Counted from the stretch's first letter, positions 10,466 to 18,805 are shown. The stretch is 64,000 bases of DNA from Massilia sp. CF038 (GCF_900129765.1 NZ_FQWU01000001.1:806001-870000); one strand, 5' to 3'. Notes: a model not told the origin generated them from the letters alone. Program-made: numbers and translations.

Positions 10466-11608
10466 TTGAAGTGCGTGCCAGAAATAGTTGGCGCGGCTGT
10501 CCAACCCTTCAAGGAGAACATCATCAAAACCATACAACAACAATTCGCAGGGCTGATGGCAGCCATTCCACTGTGCCTGATCACGCTTCTGCCTGCGCCC
10601 GTGCTGGCGCAGCAACAATATACGACCACGACCACGCAGGTCGCACCGCGCATCCGCGGCTTTGAAGTCGACGAGGTGCGCCGCTTGCGCCCCGGCGTCG
10701 ATCTGGACTTCACCCTGTACGGCACCCCGGGCGGACGCGCCAGTCTGGCGATCAAGGGCGCACGCCGCAACCTGACGCTGAACGAAGTGGAGCCGGGCCA
10801 GTACGAAGGCAGTTACACCATTGGTTCGCGCGACAGCATCACGGAAAGCAGCGCCGTCACCGCTAATTTGCGCGTCGGCAATCTGGTCACCAGCGGTGTG
10901 CTGGCCGAGTCGCTGGTGCGCGGGCGCGGTCCCCGTCCGGATGGGCCTGCTGCGGGCGCGCCGCGCATCGAGCGTTTCGATGTGGTGGGTGACGATCGTC
11001 TGACCCCCGGCAATGAACTGAACTTCACCCTGATTGGCACGCCTGGCGCCAAGGTCGAGATGGCTATTGACGGCGCGCCTGGCGTGTTCTTCCTGTCCGA
11101 AGTGCGGCCTGGTGAATACACGGGTGAGTACGTTATTCGGCGCAAGGACCGCATTGTGTCGAACAGCGTCGTCACCGCCAATATGCGGGTGGGAAATCGG
11201 GTTGCCACGGCGCGCCTGAACAAGCCTTTGCAGGTGGCAGCGGTGCCGGAACCGCGCGTGGTGCGCTATTGCACCAATTGCGCGACGGTGGAAGCCATTA
11301 ATGTCGTCCAGGTCGATGGCGAGGGGAATTATCTGGGTACCATTGGCGGCGGCGTGGTGGGCGCGGTGCTGGGTAGCCAGGTCGGCAAGGGCAATGGCCG
11401 CACTGCTGCGCAAATTGCTGGCGCACTCGGTGGGGCCTACGTGGGCCGCAACATCGAACGCAATGCCAAGCGCACCCAGCATTACGAAGTCGTGATTCGC
11501 TTCAGCAATGGCGGGACCCAGACCGTGACGTATGAAAACGATCCGGGTCTGCGTGTTGGTGAAAAAGTGAAGGTGAACAACGGCGTGCTGGAACGCGACG
11601 CTTCATAA
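10466..11608 (+). CDS. Exported repeat protein with glycine-zipper 2TM domain
   Basis: Up to 380 residues. A Sec signal-like segment (LMAAIPLCLITLLPAPVLA) is followed by two tandem beta-type repeats of about 105 residues. Each has the pattern RI.GF(D)..RL.PG..L.FTL.GTPG ... V.PG.Y.G.Y.I ... VTANLRVGN. Then comes a C-terminal glycine-zipper segment (GTIGGGVVGAVLGSQVG) typical of 17-kDa surface antigen/2TM proteins. This suggests an outer-membrane or periplasmic envelope protein. The start is uncertain. The best Shine-Dalgarno (AAGGAG, 10511-10516) is followed 6 bases later by ATC, not ATG. The alternatives are TTG at 10466 (used here as the outer limit) or ATG at 10555. Confidence 0.75.
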   Translation: MKCVPEIVGAAVQPFKENIIKTIQQQFAGLMAAIPLCLITLLPAPVLAQQQYTTTTTQVAPRIRGFEVDEVRRLRPGVDLDFTLYGTPGGRASLAIKGARRNLTLNEVEPGQYEGSYTIGSRDSITESSAVTANLRVGNLVTSGVLAESLVRGRGPRPDGPAAGAPRIERFDVVGDDRLTPGNELNFTLIGTPGAKVEMAIDGAPGVFFLSEVRPGEYTGEYVIRRKDRIVSNSVVTANMRVGNRVATARLNKPLQVAAVPEPRVVRYCTNCATVEAINVVQVDGEGNYLGTIGGGVVGAVLGSQVGKGNGRTAAQIAGALGGAYVGRNIERNAKRTQHYEVVIRFSNGGTQTVTYENDPGLRVGEKVKVNNGVLERDAS

Positions 11609-11611
11609 TCG

Positions 11612-11698
11612 ACATCGTCCTCGCGGAGGCGGGGACCCATACCACGCTGAATAACTTCGGTAACGTGGAATAGGTCCCCGCCTTCGCGAGGACGATGT
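11612..11698. repeat. Dispersed palindromic repeat, copy 1 (87 bp)
   Basis: Begins ACATCGTCCTCGCGGAGGCG and ends with the near-reverse complement CGCCTTCGCGAGGACGATGT, so the ends can pair. The inner part contains CACGCTGAATAACTTCGGTAACGTGG-like sequence. It closely matches copies at 26680, 33716 and 52456. It starts 3 bases after the upstream TAA and ends 11 bases before the convergent FNR-like gene, so it may act as a bidirectional terminator. Confidence 0.85.
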
Positions 11699-11708
11699 GT
11701 TTGAAGCG

Positions 11709-12569
11709 TCAGATCGTGGTGGCCAGCACCTGATCATCGCCTGGCAGTTCGGATTTGGCCTTGGCCGCGGCGCTGCTTTGCTTGGCACGCGAACGCGACG
11801 GTGGCAGGCGGCGCAGCGTTTTAAGCGCTTCGGCGTCTTTGATGCCGATGGTGCGCTGGTCCACGGTGATGAGGCCAATTTCGTTGAAGGCCGACAGCGT
11901 GCGGCTGACCGTTTCCAGCGTCAGCCCCAGATAGCTGCCGATTTCGTGACGCGTCATGCGCAGGTTGAACAACTTGCTGGAATACCCCATGGCGGCAAAA
12001 CGGTCTGCCAGCGATACCAGGAAGCGTGCCACCCGGGCCTCGGCCGACAGCGCGCCCAGCATGCCGATCATGGCTTGCTCACGCACCAGTTCGCGGCTCA
12101 TGACGCCATACATGACGTTTTCCAGTTCCAGGTGCACACGGCCCAGCGCCGTCAGTTTTTTGAATGGCAGCAGGATCAGATCGCAGTCGGACAGTGCAAC
12201 GGCCTCGGATGCATAGTGGCGCGTGTGGATGCCGTCCACGCCCAGCATGTCGCCCTTCATGGGGAAGCTGAGCACTTGCTCGTTGCCGAACTCGTCGATG
12301 AGGACGGTTTTCAGGAAGCCGGAATTGACGATGTACAGGGTGTCGAACGCCTGTCCGATGGTGTGCACCCGCTGCCCCGTTTTGAACTGCACGTGCTGGA
12401 ACAGCAGTTCCTCGGAATTGACCGAGACCGCCGCTGTGATGTGCAGCAAATCGCACACTTCCTTGAGATTGGACCAGAGTCGGCCCTGGCGCTGGCGGCC
12501 AGCTTCCATGGGCGAGGAATGCATGGTCGAATTGGTCGGGCGGTTATCGGACGTTGGCGTGGACAGCAT
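11709..12569 (-). CDS. FNR/CRP-family transcriptional regulator
   Basis: 286 residues from the ATG chosen by its Shine-Dalgarno (GGAG, 6 bases upstream). Another ATG two codons earlier overlaps that site. The cyclic-nucleotide-type beta roll (about 48-145) precedes a winged helix. Its recognition helix contains GLTLETVSRTL, with the E..SR triad (E219, S222, R223) that reads TTGAT half-sites in FNR. Alignment by eye to E. coli FNR shows counterparts of C29 (C39 here) and C122 (C129), but no cysteines for C20 and C23. A normal [4Fe-4S] cluster therefore seems unlikely. It may be a redox or constitutive Anr/FNR relative. The tail after 255 is basic and extended. Neighbours are a NarL-type regulator and a universal stress protein. 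Confidence 0.85.
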   Translation of the reverse strand: MLSTPTSDNRPTNSTMHSSPMEAGRQRQGRLWSNLKEVCDLLHITAAVSVNSEELLFQHVQFKTGQRVHTIGQAFDTLYIVNSGFLKTVLIDEFGNEQVLSFPMKGDMLGVDGIHTRHYASEAVALSDCDLILLPFKKLTALGRVHLELENVMYGVMSRELVREQAMIGMLGALSAEARVARFLVSLADRFAAMGYSSKLFNLRMTRHEIGSYLGLTLETVSRTLSAFNEIGLITVDQRTIGIKDAEALKTLRRLPPSRSRAKQSSAAAKAKSELPGDDQVLATTI

Positions 12570-12923
12570 GCTCATCTCCAGTTGAAAAATTCTTCGGGTT
12601 TCAAGCTGGGCCGGCACGTTTCTAGGGTGAGGGCACAGCACGGCTGGGATTAGCTTGCGTGTTGAAAAATGAACCGCAGGAAAGCCCGAATCGTTGGATT
12701 TAGTATGCCAACTCGAGTCCGGCATTGATATCAGCGAACGCTGAATATGGCAGTAGGATAGGGCGCGTAACCGTAGGAGGATTCCTACTGCGCGAACGCT
12801 TCTTCATAGGGGAATGAGCGACGACGACGGGCCTGAATCGGCCCCGGCGCCCACCTGCAAAAACGGGCTGTTTGACGCCCGTCGGCACGAAACTGTCGCG
12901 CTGATGTCTAAAAAACTTGGTGC
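12570..12923. other. Intergenic region upstream of the FNR-like gene
   Basis: 354 bases between the FNR-like gene and the response regulator, both on the minus strand. No convincing gene was found. It contains an AT-richer segment and a dyad of CAGTAGGA (12751-12758) with TCCTACTG (12783-12790), with a third GTAGGA at 12773. This arrangement would suit an operator for the FNR-like gene. Confidence 0.4.
12751..12790. promoter_or_regulatory. Inverted GTAGGA repeat, candidate operator
   Basis: CAGTAGGA (12751-12758) and its reverse complement TCCTACTG (12783-12790) are separated by 24 bases. A further GTAGGA at 12773 makes a nested dyad with TCCTAC. It lies about 180-220 bases upstream of the FNR-like start. 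The binding protein is unknown. Confidence 0.35.
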
Positions 12924-13568
12924 CTACGATTTGAACGGCGACAGCAAACGGTGCGCCACCGCGTACTGCACCATCTCCGACAAGGACGTCATCCCCATTT
13001 TTTGCATGATGCGTGTCTTGTGGGTACTCACGGTCTTTACGCTCAGGTGCAGGCTGTTGGCAATTTCGGTGATCGACTTGCCGCCCACCAGCAGCGAAAA
13101 CACTTCAAATTCCCGGTCCGACAATTGCTTGTGCAGCAGTTGCTCATTGGGCGTCATGATGTTCAGCGCCAATTGCTCAGCGACCTCGGTGCTGATGTAA
13201 GGGCGTCCCGAAGCCACCTTGCGGATTGCCCCCACCAGCTGGGTGCCGGCGCTCTCTTTGGTCAGATAGCCCTGGGCGCCGGCGCGAATGGCGCGCACGG
13301 CATACTGCTCTTCCTCGTGCATGGTCAGAATCAGGATCGCCAGCTTGGGCGCTTCGCTGCGGATTTGCCGGATCAGATCGACACCGCTGCGGCCTGGCAT
13401 CGACAAATCGAGCAGGAGCAGGTCGAACCCGCCCTGGCGTACATGGGACAGGACTTCAAAGCCGTTGATTGCTTCTCCGACAATGTCGATGTCAAGTGCG
13501 CCGTCGAGGATGCGCTTGAGTCCCTCGCGCATGATCGTATGGTCGTCCGCAATGACAATTCTTATCAT
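12924..13568 (-). CDS. NarL/FixJ-type response regulator
   Basis: 214 residues. The N-terminal receiver has acidic pair D8-D9 and phospho-acceptor D54 in LLLLDLSMPGRSG, with the conserved lysine in YLTKES. The C-terminal LuxR-type helix-turn-helix reads LSDREFEVFSLLVGGKSITE onward with LSVKTVSTHK. The start at 13568 is chosen because the domain begins MIRIVIADDH. A longer in-frame extension has no matching residues. No cognate histidine kinase is adjacent, so it is an orphan regulator here. The FNR-like regulator and the universal stress protein next door suggest oxygen, redox or stress control, which is an inference. Confidence 0.9.
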   Translation of the reverse strand: MIRIVIADDHTIMREGLKRILDGALDIDIVGEAINGFEVLSHVRQGGFDLLLLDLSMPGRSGVDLIRQIRSEAPKLAILILTMHEEEQYAVRAIRAGAQGYLTKESAGTQLVGAIRKVASGRPYISTEVAEQLALNIMTPNEQLLHKQLSDREFEVFSLLVGGKSITEIANSLHLSVKTVSTHKTRIMQKMGMTSLSEMVQYAVAHRLLSPFKS

Positions 13569-13691
13569 AAAAATGCAATCTGGCAGTAAGCGTCCGGCGC
13601 CAGGCCGGCTAGGTTGAATGGAAACGCGTGCGCAGAGTTCGCGCAGCGCAAGCGTACGTGCTTGCCGCCACTGCCGCAATTAGCAGATCTG

Positions 13692-14156
13692 CTAGGTCGC
13701 CGGCGCCTTGATCAGCCTGTGCACCAGCACCGGCTTCGTGGTATGGGACAGCACTTTATTGGTGACACTTCCCAGCAGCAGATGCCCCCAGCCACTGCGC
13801 CCATGCGAACCCATGAAGATCAGATCGCACTGCTGTTGTTCGGCCACGTCGACAATTTTGAGGGCGGCGGCATCGGCAAACACGGTGAGCGCTTCGCACT
13901 GCAAGCCGGCTTTTTGCGCCGCCTCGACAATGTCGGCCGTGTGCTGCTCGCCTGTGCGCAACATTTGCTGCGTGTATTCGGCGTCTGACGGGTAGGCCGG
14001 CGGCACAATTTCAGCGTACACCGGGTATTGATAGGTGGGAGCGACATACAGTGCCAGCACCTGCGCCCCCAGCTGCCTGGCAAATTGGACCCCGGCGCAA
14101 GCCGTGTGGCGCGAGACAAGTGAGCCGTCGGTGGTAATCAGGATCTTGCTGTACAT
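13692..14156 (-). CDS. Universal stress protein, UspA family
   Basis: 154-residue UspA domain protein. It starts MYSKILITTDGS, with the early aspartate typical of the ATP-binding fold. The ATP-binding signature G-2X-G-9X-G(S/T) is present as GSHGRSGWGHLLLGSVTNKV. It is a cytoplasmic single-domain protein of normal length. An FNR-like palindrome lies about 72-85 bases upstream of the start (14228-14241). The FNR-like regulator is encoded two genes away on the same strand. Control by an FNR/Anr-type protein is therefore plausible, as known for several proteobacterial usp genes. Confidence 0.92.
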   Translation of the reverse strand: MYSKILITTDGSLVSRHTACAGVQFARQLGAQVLALYVAPTYQYPVYAEIVPPAYPSDAEYTQQMLRTGEQHTADIVEAAQKAGLQCEALTVFADAAALKIVDVAEQQQCDLIFMGSHGRSGWGHLLLGSVTNKVLSHTTKPVLVHRLIKAPAT

Positions 14157-14571
14157 GACCGTTCCCCGTTTGTTGTCCGTATTTTCCAGTCTAATCCGTC
14201 TTTCGGCTATTGATAGAACGCAAACGCTTGATCTTGCTCAATTCTGGCCAGAACGTGACACTGTGTCTCATCTCTTAATTAATTACTTTAAGTGCGAAAA
14301 AGCGCGGGCGGTCCGATGGTAAGATTACCGAATACAACAGTTGTTGGCGCCAAAACGACGGTAAACACCTGTTTTGATTGCCGTCCTCGCAAGTTTTCCG
14401 GGCCATTGCAGTCGTGCACGCGCGCCGTGATTTACCTGGCATAGCAGCGCTGCTACACTCGCATGAACCGGGCAGAAAGTTGCCACACGTCATGCTCTGC
14501 CTAAAACTCGCACGGCACACCGAACCACAGGTTTCATTGCGATATTTTTAAATGAATGGAGAAGCAGGGAT
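14157..14571. other. Intergenic region usp-cheZ (divergent promoters)
   Basis: 415 bases between two divergent genes. It is noticeably AT-richer than the flanking genes. It contains the FNR-like box at 14228-14241 and an AT-rich tract near 14275-14295. No credible ORF with a ribosome-binding site was found, and no clear sigma-28 flagellar promoter was seen upstream of cheZ. Confidence 0.4.
14228..14241. promoter_or_regulatory. FNR/Anr-like binding site
   Basis: TTGATCTTGCTCAA matches the FNR consensus TTGAT-N4-ATCAA at 9 of 10 defined bases. Its centre is about 78 bases upstream of the universal stress protein start, a workable distance for a class II activator site at -41.5 with a short leader. 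Confidence 0.55.
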
Positions 14572-15405
14572 ATGACCGACGCCGCCGATGATTTTGATGC
14601 ATTGTTCGAAGAGGTGTCTGCGCAACGGACGAGCGCTCCCGCTGCCACCGCGCCAGCCCCGGCCGCCGCCGAAGACGACATGGAGGCCTTGTTTGACCAG
14701 GTCGCTGCGAGCAGCGCCGCGCCCGCGCCTGCTGCCGCGCCAGCGGCCGCACCGGCACCGGTTGCCGCAGCCGCGTATGCAGAAGCGTCCGAACAGCGCG
14801 AAGCAGGTGGCGACAATCCGATGTTCGAGCGCCTGGGCGGGATCGTCCGTCTGCTGCACGACTCCTTGCGCGAGCTGGGTTACGACAAGGCGCTGACGGA
14901 AGCGTCGAGCCAGATCAATGATGCCCAGGATCGCCTCGAATACGTGGCCAGCCTGACCGAACAGGCCGCCAACAAGGTCCTCAATACGCTGGACGAAGGC
15001 ATGCCGGCGCAGGACGTGCTGTCCAAGAAGGCCAAGGAAATGGAAACGCGCTGGGCCGACCTGTTCGCGGGCAAGCTGAGCGTCGATGAATTCAAGACCC
15101 TCGCGGGCGACGCGCGCGGTTTCGCTGCTGCGGTGAGCGAAGCAACCGAAGCGGAAAAAGCGCGTCTGCTGGAAATCATGATGGCCCAGGACTTCCAGGA
15201 CATCACCGGTCAGCTGATCAAGAAAGTCGTGACCATCACCAAGACAGTTGAACACGAATTGGCCGAGCTGCTGCGCGACAATGCGCCGCCGTCGGTACGC
15301 GAAAAATTGCAGGCCAAGCCTGCACTGATGTCGGGCCCGGCGTTGCCGTCGGTCGCGCTCGATCAAGACAACGTTGACGACCTTCTTGCCGATCTGGGAT
15401 TCTAA
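14572..15405 (+). CDS. cheZ: Chemotaxis protein phosphatase CheZ
   Basis: 277 residues. The N-terminal 80 residues are Ala/Pro-rich and contain two short acidic motifs (DDFDALFEEV, DDMEALFDQV) similar to each other. The CheZ helical domain follows. The catalytic stretch MAQDFQDITGQ gives D210 and Q214 as counterparts of E. coli D143 and Q147. The C-terminus DNVDDLLADLGF is the CheY-binding peptide. It dephosphorylates CheY-P in chemotaxis signalling. It is longer than E. coli CheZ (214) because of the N-terminal extension. The stop overlaps the CheA start by one base (TAATG), so the two are translationally coupled. Confidence 0.93.
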   Translation: MTDAADDFDALFEEVSAQRTSAPAATAPAPAAAEDDMEALFDQVAASSAAPAPAAAPAAAPAPVAAAAYAEASEQREAGGDNPMFERLGGIVRLLHDSLRELGYDKALTEASSQINDAQDRLEYVASLTEQAANKVLNTLDEGMPAQDVLSKKAKEMETRWADLFAGKLSVDEFKTLAGDARGFAAAVSEATEAEKARLLEIMMAQDFQDITGQLIKKVVTITKTVEHELAELLRDNAPPSVREKLQAKPALMSGPALPSVALDQDNVDDLLADLGF

Positions 15406-17294
15406 TGGACGATATGCTCAAGGATTTCGTCGTCGAGGCGATGGATCTTGCAGTCAACGTTGAAGAACACTTGCTCCGCCTTGAACGCGATCCGAACAAC
15501 AAGGAAACGCTGAACGCGGTGTTCCGATCGTTCCATACGATCAAGGGCGGGGCCGGGTTCATGAATTTGCCAGCCCTGGTGGCGGCCTGCCACCTGACAG
15601 AAAACCTGTTCGATGCCTTGCGCACGGGCGCTGCGCCCGTCACGCCAGTGGCCATCGAGGCGGCCCTGCAGGCATCGGGCTTCGTTGCCGATCAGCTCAC
15701 CGATCTGAGCAATGGCGCTTCGCCCGAACAGCTCGCTTCCATGCCCGATGCGCTCGAACGCATCCTGGTCAATGCGATCGAAGGCAAGAACGATGCGCCG
15801 CCGCCAAAGGCCGCGCCCGCTGCCGCCGCGCCGGTTGCGCCCGCGCCCGTAGCCGTCCCTGCTGTGAGCTCGGCGCCCGGCGCCGATGGTCTGGACTGGG
15901 TTGCCATGTATGTGGCCGTGGTGCCGCCTGGTACCTACAGCGGCCCCGTTGCTGCGCCTGTCGCCGCCGCGCCTGCCGCGGCACCGGTTGCCGCAGCAGC
16001 GGCCCCGGCGCCAGCCGCAGCCGATTCCGCCAAGCCATCCGGCTGGGACGGGGTGGACCGGCGTGAAGAAAAGGTGCAGGAATTCCGCGCCGCTGCCGCC
16101 CCCGCCAAAGAGGAAAGCATTCGTATCGACGCCGTCAAGCTCGACGCGCTGCTGGAAGTGGCCGGTGAATCGGTCCAGGCCGCCAACCAGGCGTCGGTAT
16201 TGCTGGAGCGTTTGCTGCAGTTTAAATTCGAAGGCCAGGCCGCCACGCTGATGGCGACCCTGACCGAAACGCTGGAACGCGCTTCGCGCTATTCGGCCGA
16301 GCTGCAGCGGGCCACGCTGGCCACGCGCATGCAGCCGGTCGGGCGCCTGTTCCAGAAATTCCCGCGCCTGGTGCGCGAGCTGGCCAAGGATCTGGGCAAG
16401 GACGTCGAGCTCACCATCGAAGGGGCTGAAACGGAAGTCGACCGCGTGGTGGTCGACAGCCTGTACGACCCGCTGGTGCACATGCTGCGCAACGCGCTTG
16501 ACCACGGCGTCGAGTCGCCCGAAGACCGGGTCGCGGCCGGCAAGCCAGCCAAAGCCTATATTTCACTCAAGGCCTGGCAGGAAGCCAATAGCGTGATGAT
16601 CGTGCTGCAGGACGATGGCAAGGGCATGGATCCGGTGCGCCTGCGCAAAAAGGCGATGGAAAAAGGCTTGATCAACGAAAGTGGCGCGCCCACCGACGAC
16701 GAGGCTTACCAGCTGGTCTTCCTGCCCGGCTTTTCGACCAAGGACGTGGCGTCCTCGGTGTCGGGGCGCGGGGTCGGCATGGACGTGGTCAAGACGGCGG
16801 TGGAAAAAAATCGCGGCGCCATTCACATCGAGTCGTCGCTCGGTCACGGCACCAAGTTTGCCATTCGCCTGCCGATTGAACTGTCGATCGTGCCGACCAT
16901 GCTGGTGTCGACGTCGGGCGCCATGCTGGCCTTGCCAATGGCGGTGGTGCAGCGCGTGGTCGAACTGCCCGACAACTTCATGAACGTGGGCGGCGCGCCG
17001 GTGCTCAAGGATCAGGGCCGGCCGCTGCCGGTGCGTTCACTGGCCGGTGCGCTGGGCTACGAAGACTGCTCGGAAAAGGTCGGCATCGTGGTGGCCGCGC
17101 CCCAGCCCTACATTCTGGCGGTGGAAGCTGTCGATGGTACGGCCGACCTGGTGATCAAACCAATGACGGCCATTTCGGTGGAAGGCATTACCGGTACCGC
17201 GCGTTCGGCCGAGGGCGAACTGGTGCTGGTGGTCGGCCTGTCGTTCCTGATGGACGGTTGCCGCCGCACCGTGTCGCTCAAGGCCGCTGCCTGA
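15405..17294 (+). CDS. cheA: CheA-type chemotaxis histidine kinase
   Basis: 629 residues. The Hpt (P1) domain carries the phospho-accepting H44 in RSFHTIKGGAGF. The region from about 125 to 235 is an Ala/Pro-rich linker with no recognisable P2 CheY-binding domain. Dimerisation and ATPase domains follow: N box HMLRNALDHGVE, G1 DDGKGMD and G2 GRGVGMDVV, all intact. The C-terminal CheW-like domain begins about LSIVPTMLV. It is shorter than E. coli CheA (654). It is coupled to cheZ, with no cheW, cheY or receptor gene nearby, so partners must be encoded elsewhere. It could be an accessory CheA or the main flagellar one, which cannot be decided here. Confidence 0.9.
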   Translation: MDDMLKDFVVEAMDLAVNVEEHLLRLERDPNNKETLNAVFRSFHTIKGGAGFMNLPALVAACHLTENLFDALRTGAAPVTPVAIEAALQASGFVADQLTDLSNGASPEQLASMPDALERILVNAIEGKNDAPPPKAAPAAAAPVAPAPVAVPAVSSAPGADGLDWVAMYVAVVPPGTYSGPVAAPVAAAPAAAPVAAAAAPAPAAADSAKPSGWDGVDRREEKVQEFRAAAAPAKEESIRIDAVKLDALLEVAGESVQAANQASVLLERLLQFKFEGQAATLMATLTETLERASRYSAELQRATLATRMQPVGRLFQKFPRLVRELAKDLGKDVELTIEGAETEVDRVVVDSLYDPLVHMLRNALDHGVESPEDRVAAGKPAKAYISLKAWQEANSVMIVLQDDGKGMDPVRLRKKAMEKGLINESGAPTDDEAYQLVFLPGFSTKDVASSVSGRGVGMDVVKTAVEKNRGAIHIESSLGHGTKFAIRLPIELSIVPTMLVSTSGAMLALPMAVVQRVVELPDNFMNVGGAPVLKDQGRPLPVRSLAGALGYEDCSEKVGIVVAAPQPYILAVEAVDGTADLVIKPMTAISVEGITGTARSAEGELVLVVGLSFLMDGCRRTVSLKAAA

Positions 17295-17309
17295 CCGGCG
17301 CGCCACGCA

Positions 17310-17331
17310 GCCGTCGGCGTGCGCCGACGGC
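17310..17331. terminator. Hairpin between convergent cheA and protease genes
   Basis: GCCGTCGGC and GCCGACGGC form a perfect 9-bp stem around a GTGC loop, extendable past a one-base bulge. It lies between two convergent stop codons. There is no T-run, so intrinsic termination is only probable. Confidence 0.5.
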
Positions 17332-17337
17332 CTGCTG

Positions 17338-18663
17338 CTAGGCGCGCTCGCAGGTAGCGCGCCAGCCCGCTTCAAAATTGAGGATCAGCTTTTCCTGGCT
17401 CAGGTACTCGACCGTGAAAGCCGGGCCGCTCTGGCCCATGATCTCAATGCGCCGTCCAGCCAGGCGCCAGCGGCCCTGCTGCACCATTTTCTGCTTGCGG
17501 ATTTCCACCATGCCGCCGGCATCGAATTCGATGTCGAAGGCCGAGCCGCGGATCGTGTCGTGGCAGCTCCAGCTGCCGGGCAGGTGCCCGGTGGGCGAGT
17601 CGTCCTTGCCCGGATCGCGGCGCGCGGTCAGCTTGCCAATGATGCCGTTGCCCTTGGTGCTGCGCATTTTTTCGATCCAGTCGGCCGGCGCGGCGAAGTT
17701 CAGATTTTGCCCTGAGGTCATCTGGAATGTGACGATGCCGACCAGCCGCCCGTGCATGTCGAACAGGCCGCCGCCGCTGGAGCCAGGCGACACCGGCGCG
17801 GTGGTCTGGATCAGGGTGCCGTCATCGACCTGACGCAGCGAGGAGACAATGCCCTCGCTGATGGTCAGGTCCAGCCCTTTGGGTGCCCCCATCGCCACCA
17901 CTTTCTGGCCAGTGCGGATATCGCGCGCGCTGCCGATGGCAACGCCTTCGGCGCGCAGCGACGGCACGTCCAGTCTGCATAAATCGTGTTCCTGGTCAGC
18001 CAGGCTGAGGGTGGCGTCATAGTTGGCGTCACCGGAACGCACTTGCAAGCCGGGTCCGGCCTGGGCCACGTGGCAGTTGGTAATGATCTTGCCCGGGCCA
18101 ATCACCACGCCGCTGCCGATGCCCACTTGCTGTCCGCCAGCGGCGCTGACATTGATGCGCACAATCGATGGCGCCAGTTTGGCAAACAGATCTTCGCTGT
18201 TCAGATCACCCGCAGCGCCTGCCAGCGGGGCCGGGGCTTCAAGCGGCTGCGACTGCTGCATCGGCGCGGGCATCAGCACCGGCATGGCCTCGGGTGCGAC
18301 CGCTGCCACGGTGGGCACCGCGCGTGCGGCGGCCGGGGCCTTCGGCCGGCTGAACCACCAGCCCGAGAGCACGCCGGCGGCCAGTGCAATGGCCGCACCA
18401 TGGCGCCAATCGAAGGCAGCGCGTTCGCTCTCATGATAGGGGGCCTCCGGCGCGCTCGCGCGCGGCGCCTTGAGCGACTGATCGTAATGCGCGCGCTTGG
18501 TCGGGTTGGACAGCACCGCGAACGCTTCCTTCAGAATGATCTGGGCGTTGCGGTCGTATTCGCCGGCGGCCTGGGCCGCCTGACAGCGCTGGTACGCTTC
18601 GCCAATCTCGGCCTCGGTGGCATCGGGTGCAATGCCGAGTGCCTGGTACAACGTGGGCTTCAT
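17338..18663 (-). CDS. Membrane-anchored trypsin-like protease with J-like domain
   Basis: 441 residues. Residues 1-65 resemble a J domain (LYQALGIAPDATEAEIGEAY, later LSNPTKRAHYD) but have no HPD triad, so Hsp70 stimulation is unlikely. A single membrane segment lies at about 88-104. An Ala/Pro linker leads to a chymotrypsin-fold protease with H198 (TNCHVA), D227 (EHDLCRL) and S296 (SPGSSGGG). This is HtrA-like, but no PDZ domain follows. The last 90 residues are beta-rich and unrecognised. The J-like part would face the cytoplasm and the protease the periplasm. The ATG start was chosen because the J-like domain begins there. A TTG 54 bases upstream is possible. Confidence 0.82.
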   Translation of the reverse strand: MKPTLYQALGIAPDATEAEIGEAYQRCQAAQAAGEYDRNAQIILKEAFAVLSNPTKRAHYDQSLKAPRASAPEAPYHESERAAFDWRHGAAIALAAGVLSGWWFSRPKAPAAARAVPTVAAVAPEAMPVLMPAPMQQSQPLEAPAPLAGAAGDLNSEDLFAKLAPSIVRINVSAAGGQQVGIGSGVVIGPGKIITNCHVAQAGPGLQVRSGDANYDATLSLADQEHDLCRLDVPSLRAEGVAIGSARDIRTGQKVVAMGAPKGLDLTISEGIVSSLRQVDDGTLIQTTAPVSPGSSGGGLFDMHGRLVGIVTFQMTSGQNLNFAAPADWIEKMRSTKGNGIIGKLTARRDPGKDDSPTGHLPGSWSCHDTIRGSAFDIEFDAGGMVEIRKQKMVQQGRWRLAGRRIEIMGQSGPAFTVEYLSQEKLILNFEAGWRATCERA

Positions 18664-18788
18664 GCGGAAATGGGGTCGGGAAAAATGTTGATCATAACGC
18701 AAATTACTGAGGTTCAACTATCTTTCCGGAAAGATTGGCGCGACTGTTGTGTCTTTACATATTGCCTCCAGCACATTGTGACTTCCGC

Positions 18789-18805
18789 TAATACATGGCA
18801 CTATG
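18789..18805 (+). promoter_or_regulatory. Shared 17-bp upstream element, copy A
   Basis: TAATACATGGCACTATG lies 45 bases upstream of the first DUF805 paralogue. It matches copy B at 20956-20972 in 15 of 17 bases, while the flanks differ. Conserved spacing to the start suggests a promoter or operator common to both genes. Confidence 0.5.

Noticed and set aside
12814-13200. Plus-strand ORF opposite the NarL regulator
   Set aside because: It begins with a plausible AGGGGA site, but most of it is antisense to the regulator and it has no known motif.
18789-18805. Sigma-54 promoter upstream of the DUF805 paralogue
   Set aside because: TGGCAC is present, but no GC dinucleotide lies at the required -12 spacing in either paralogue.
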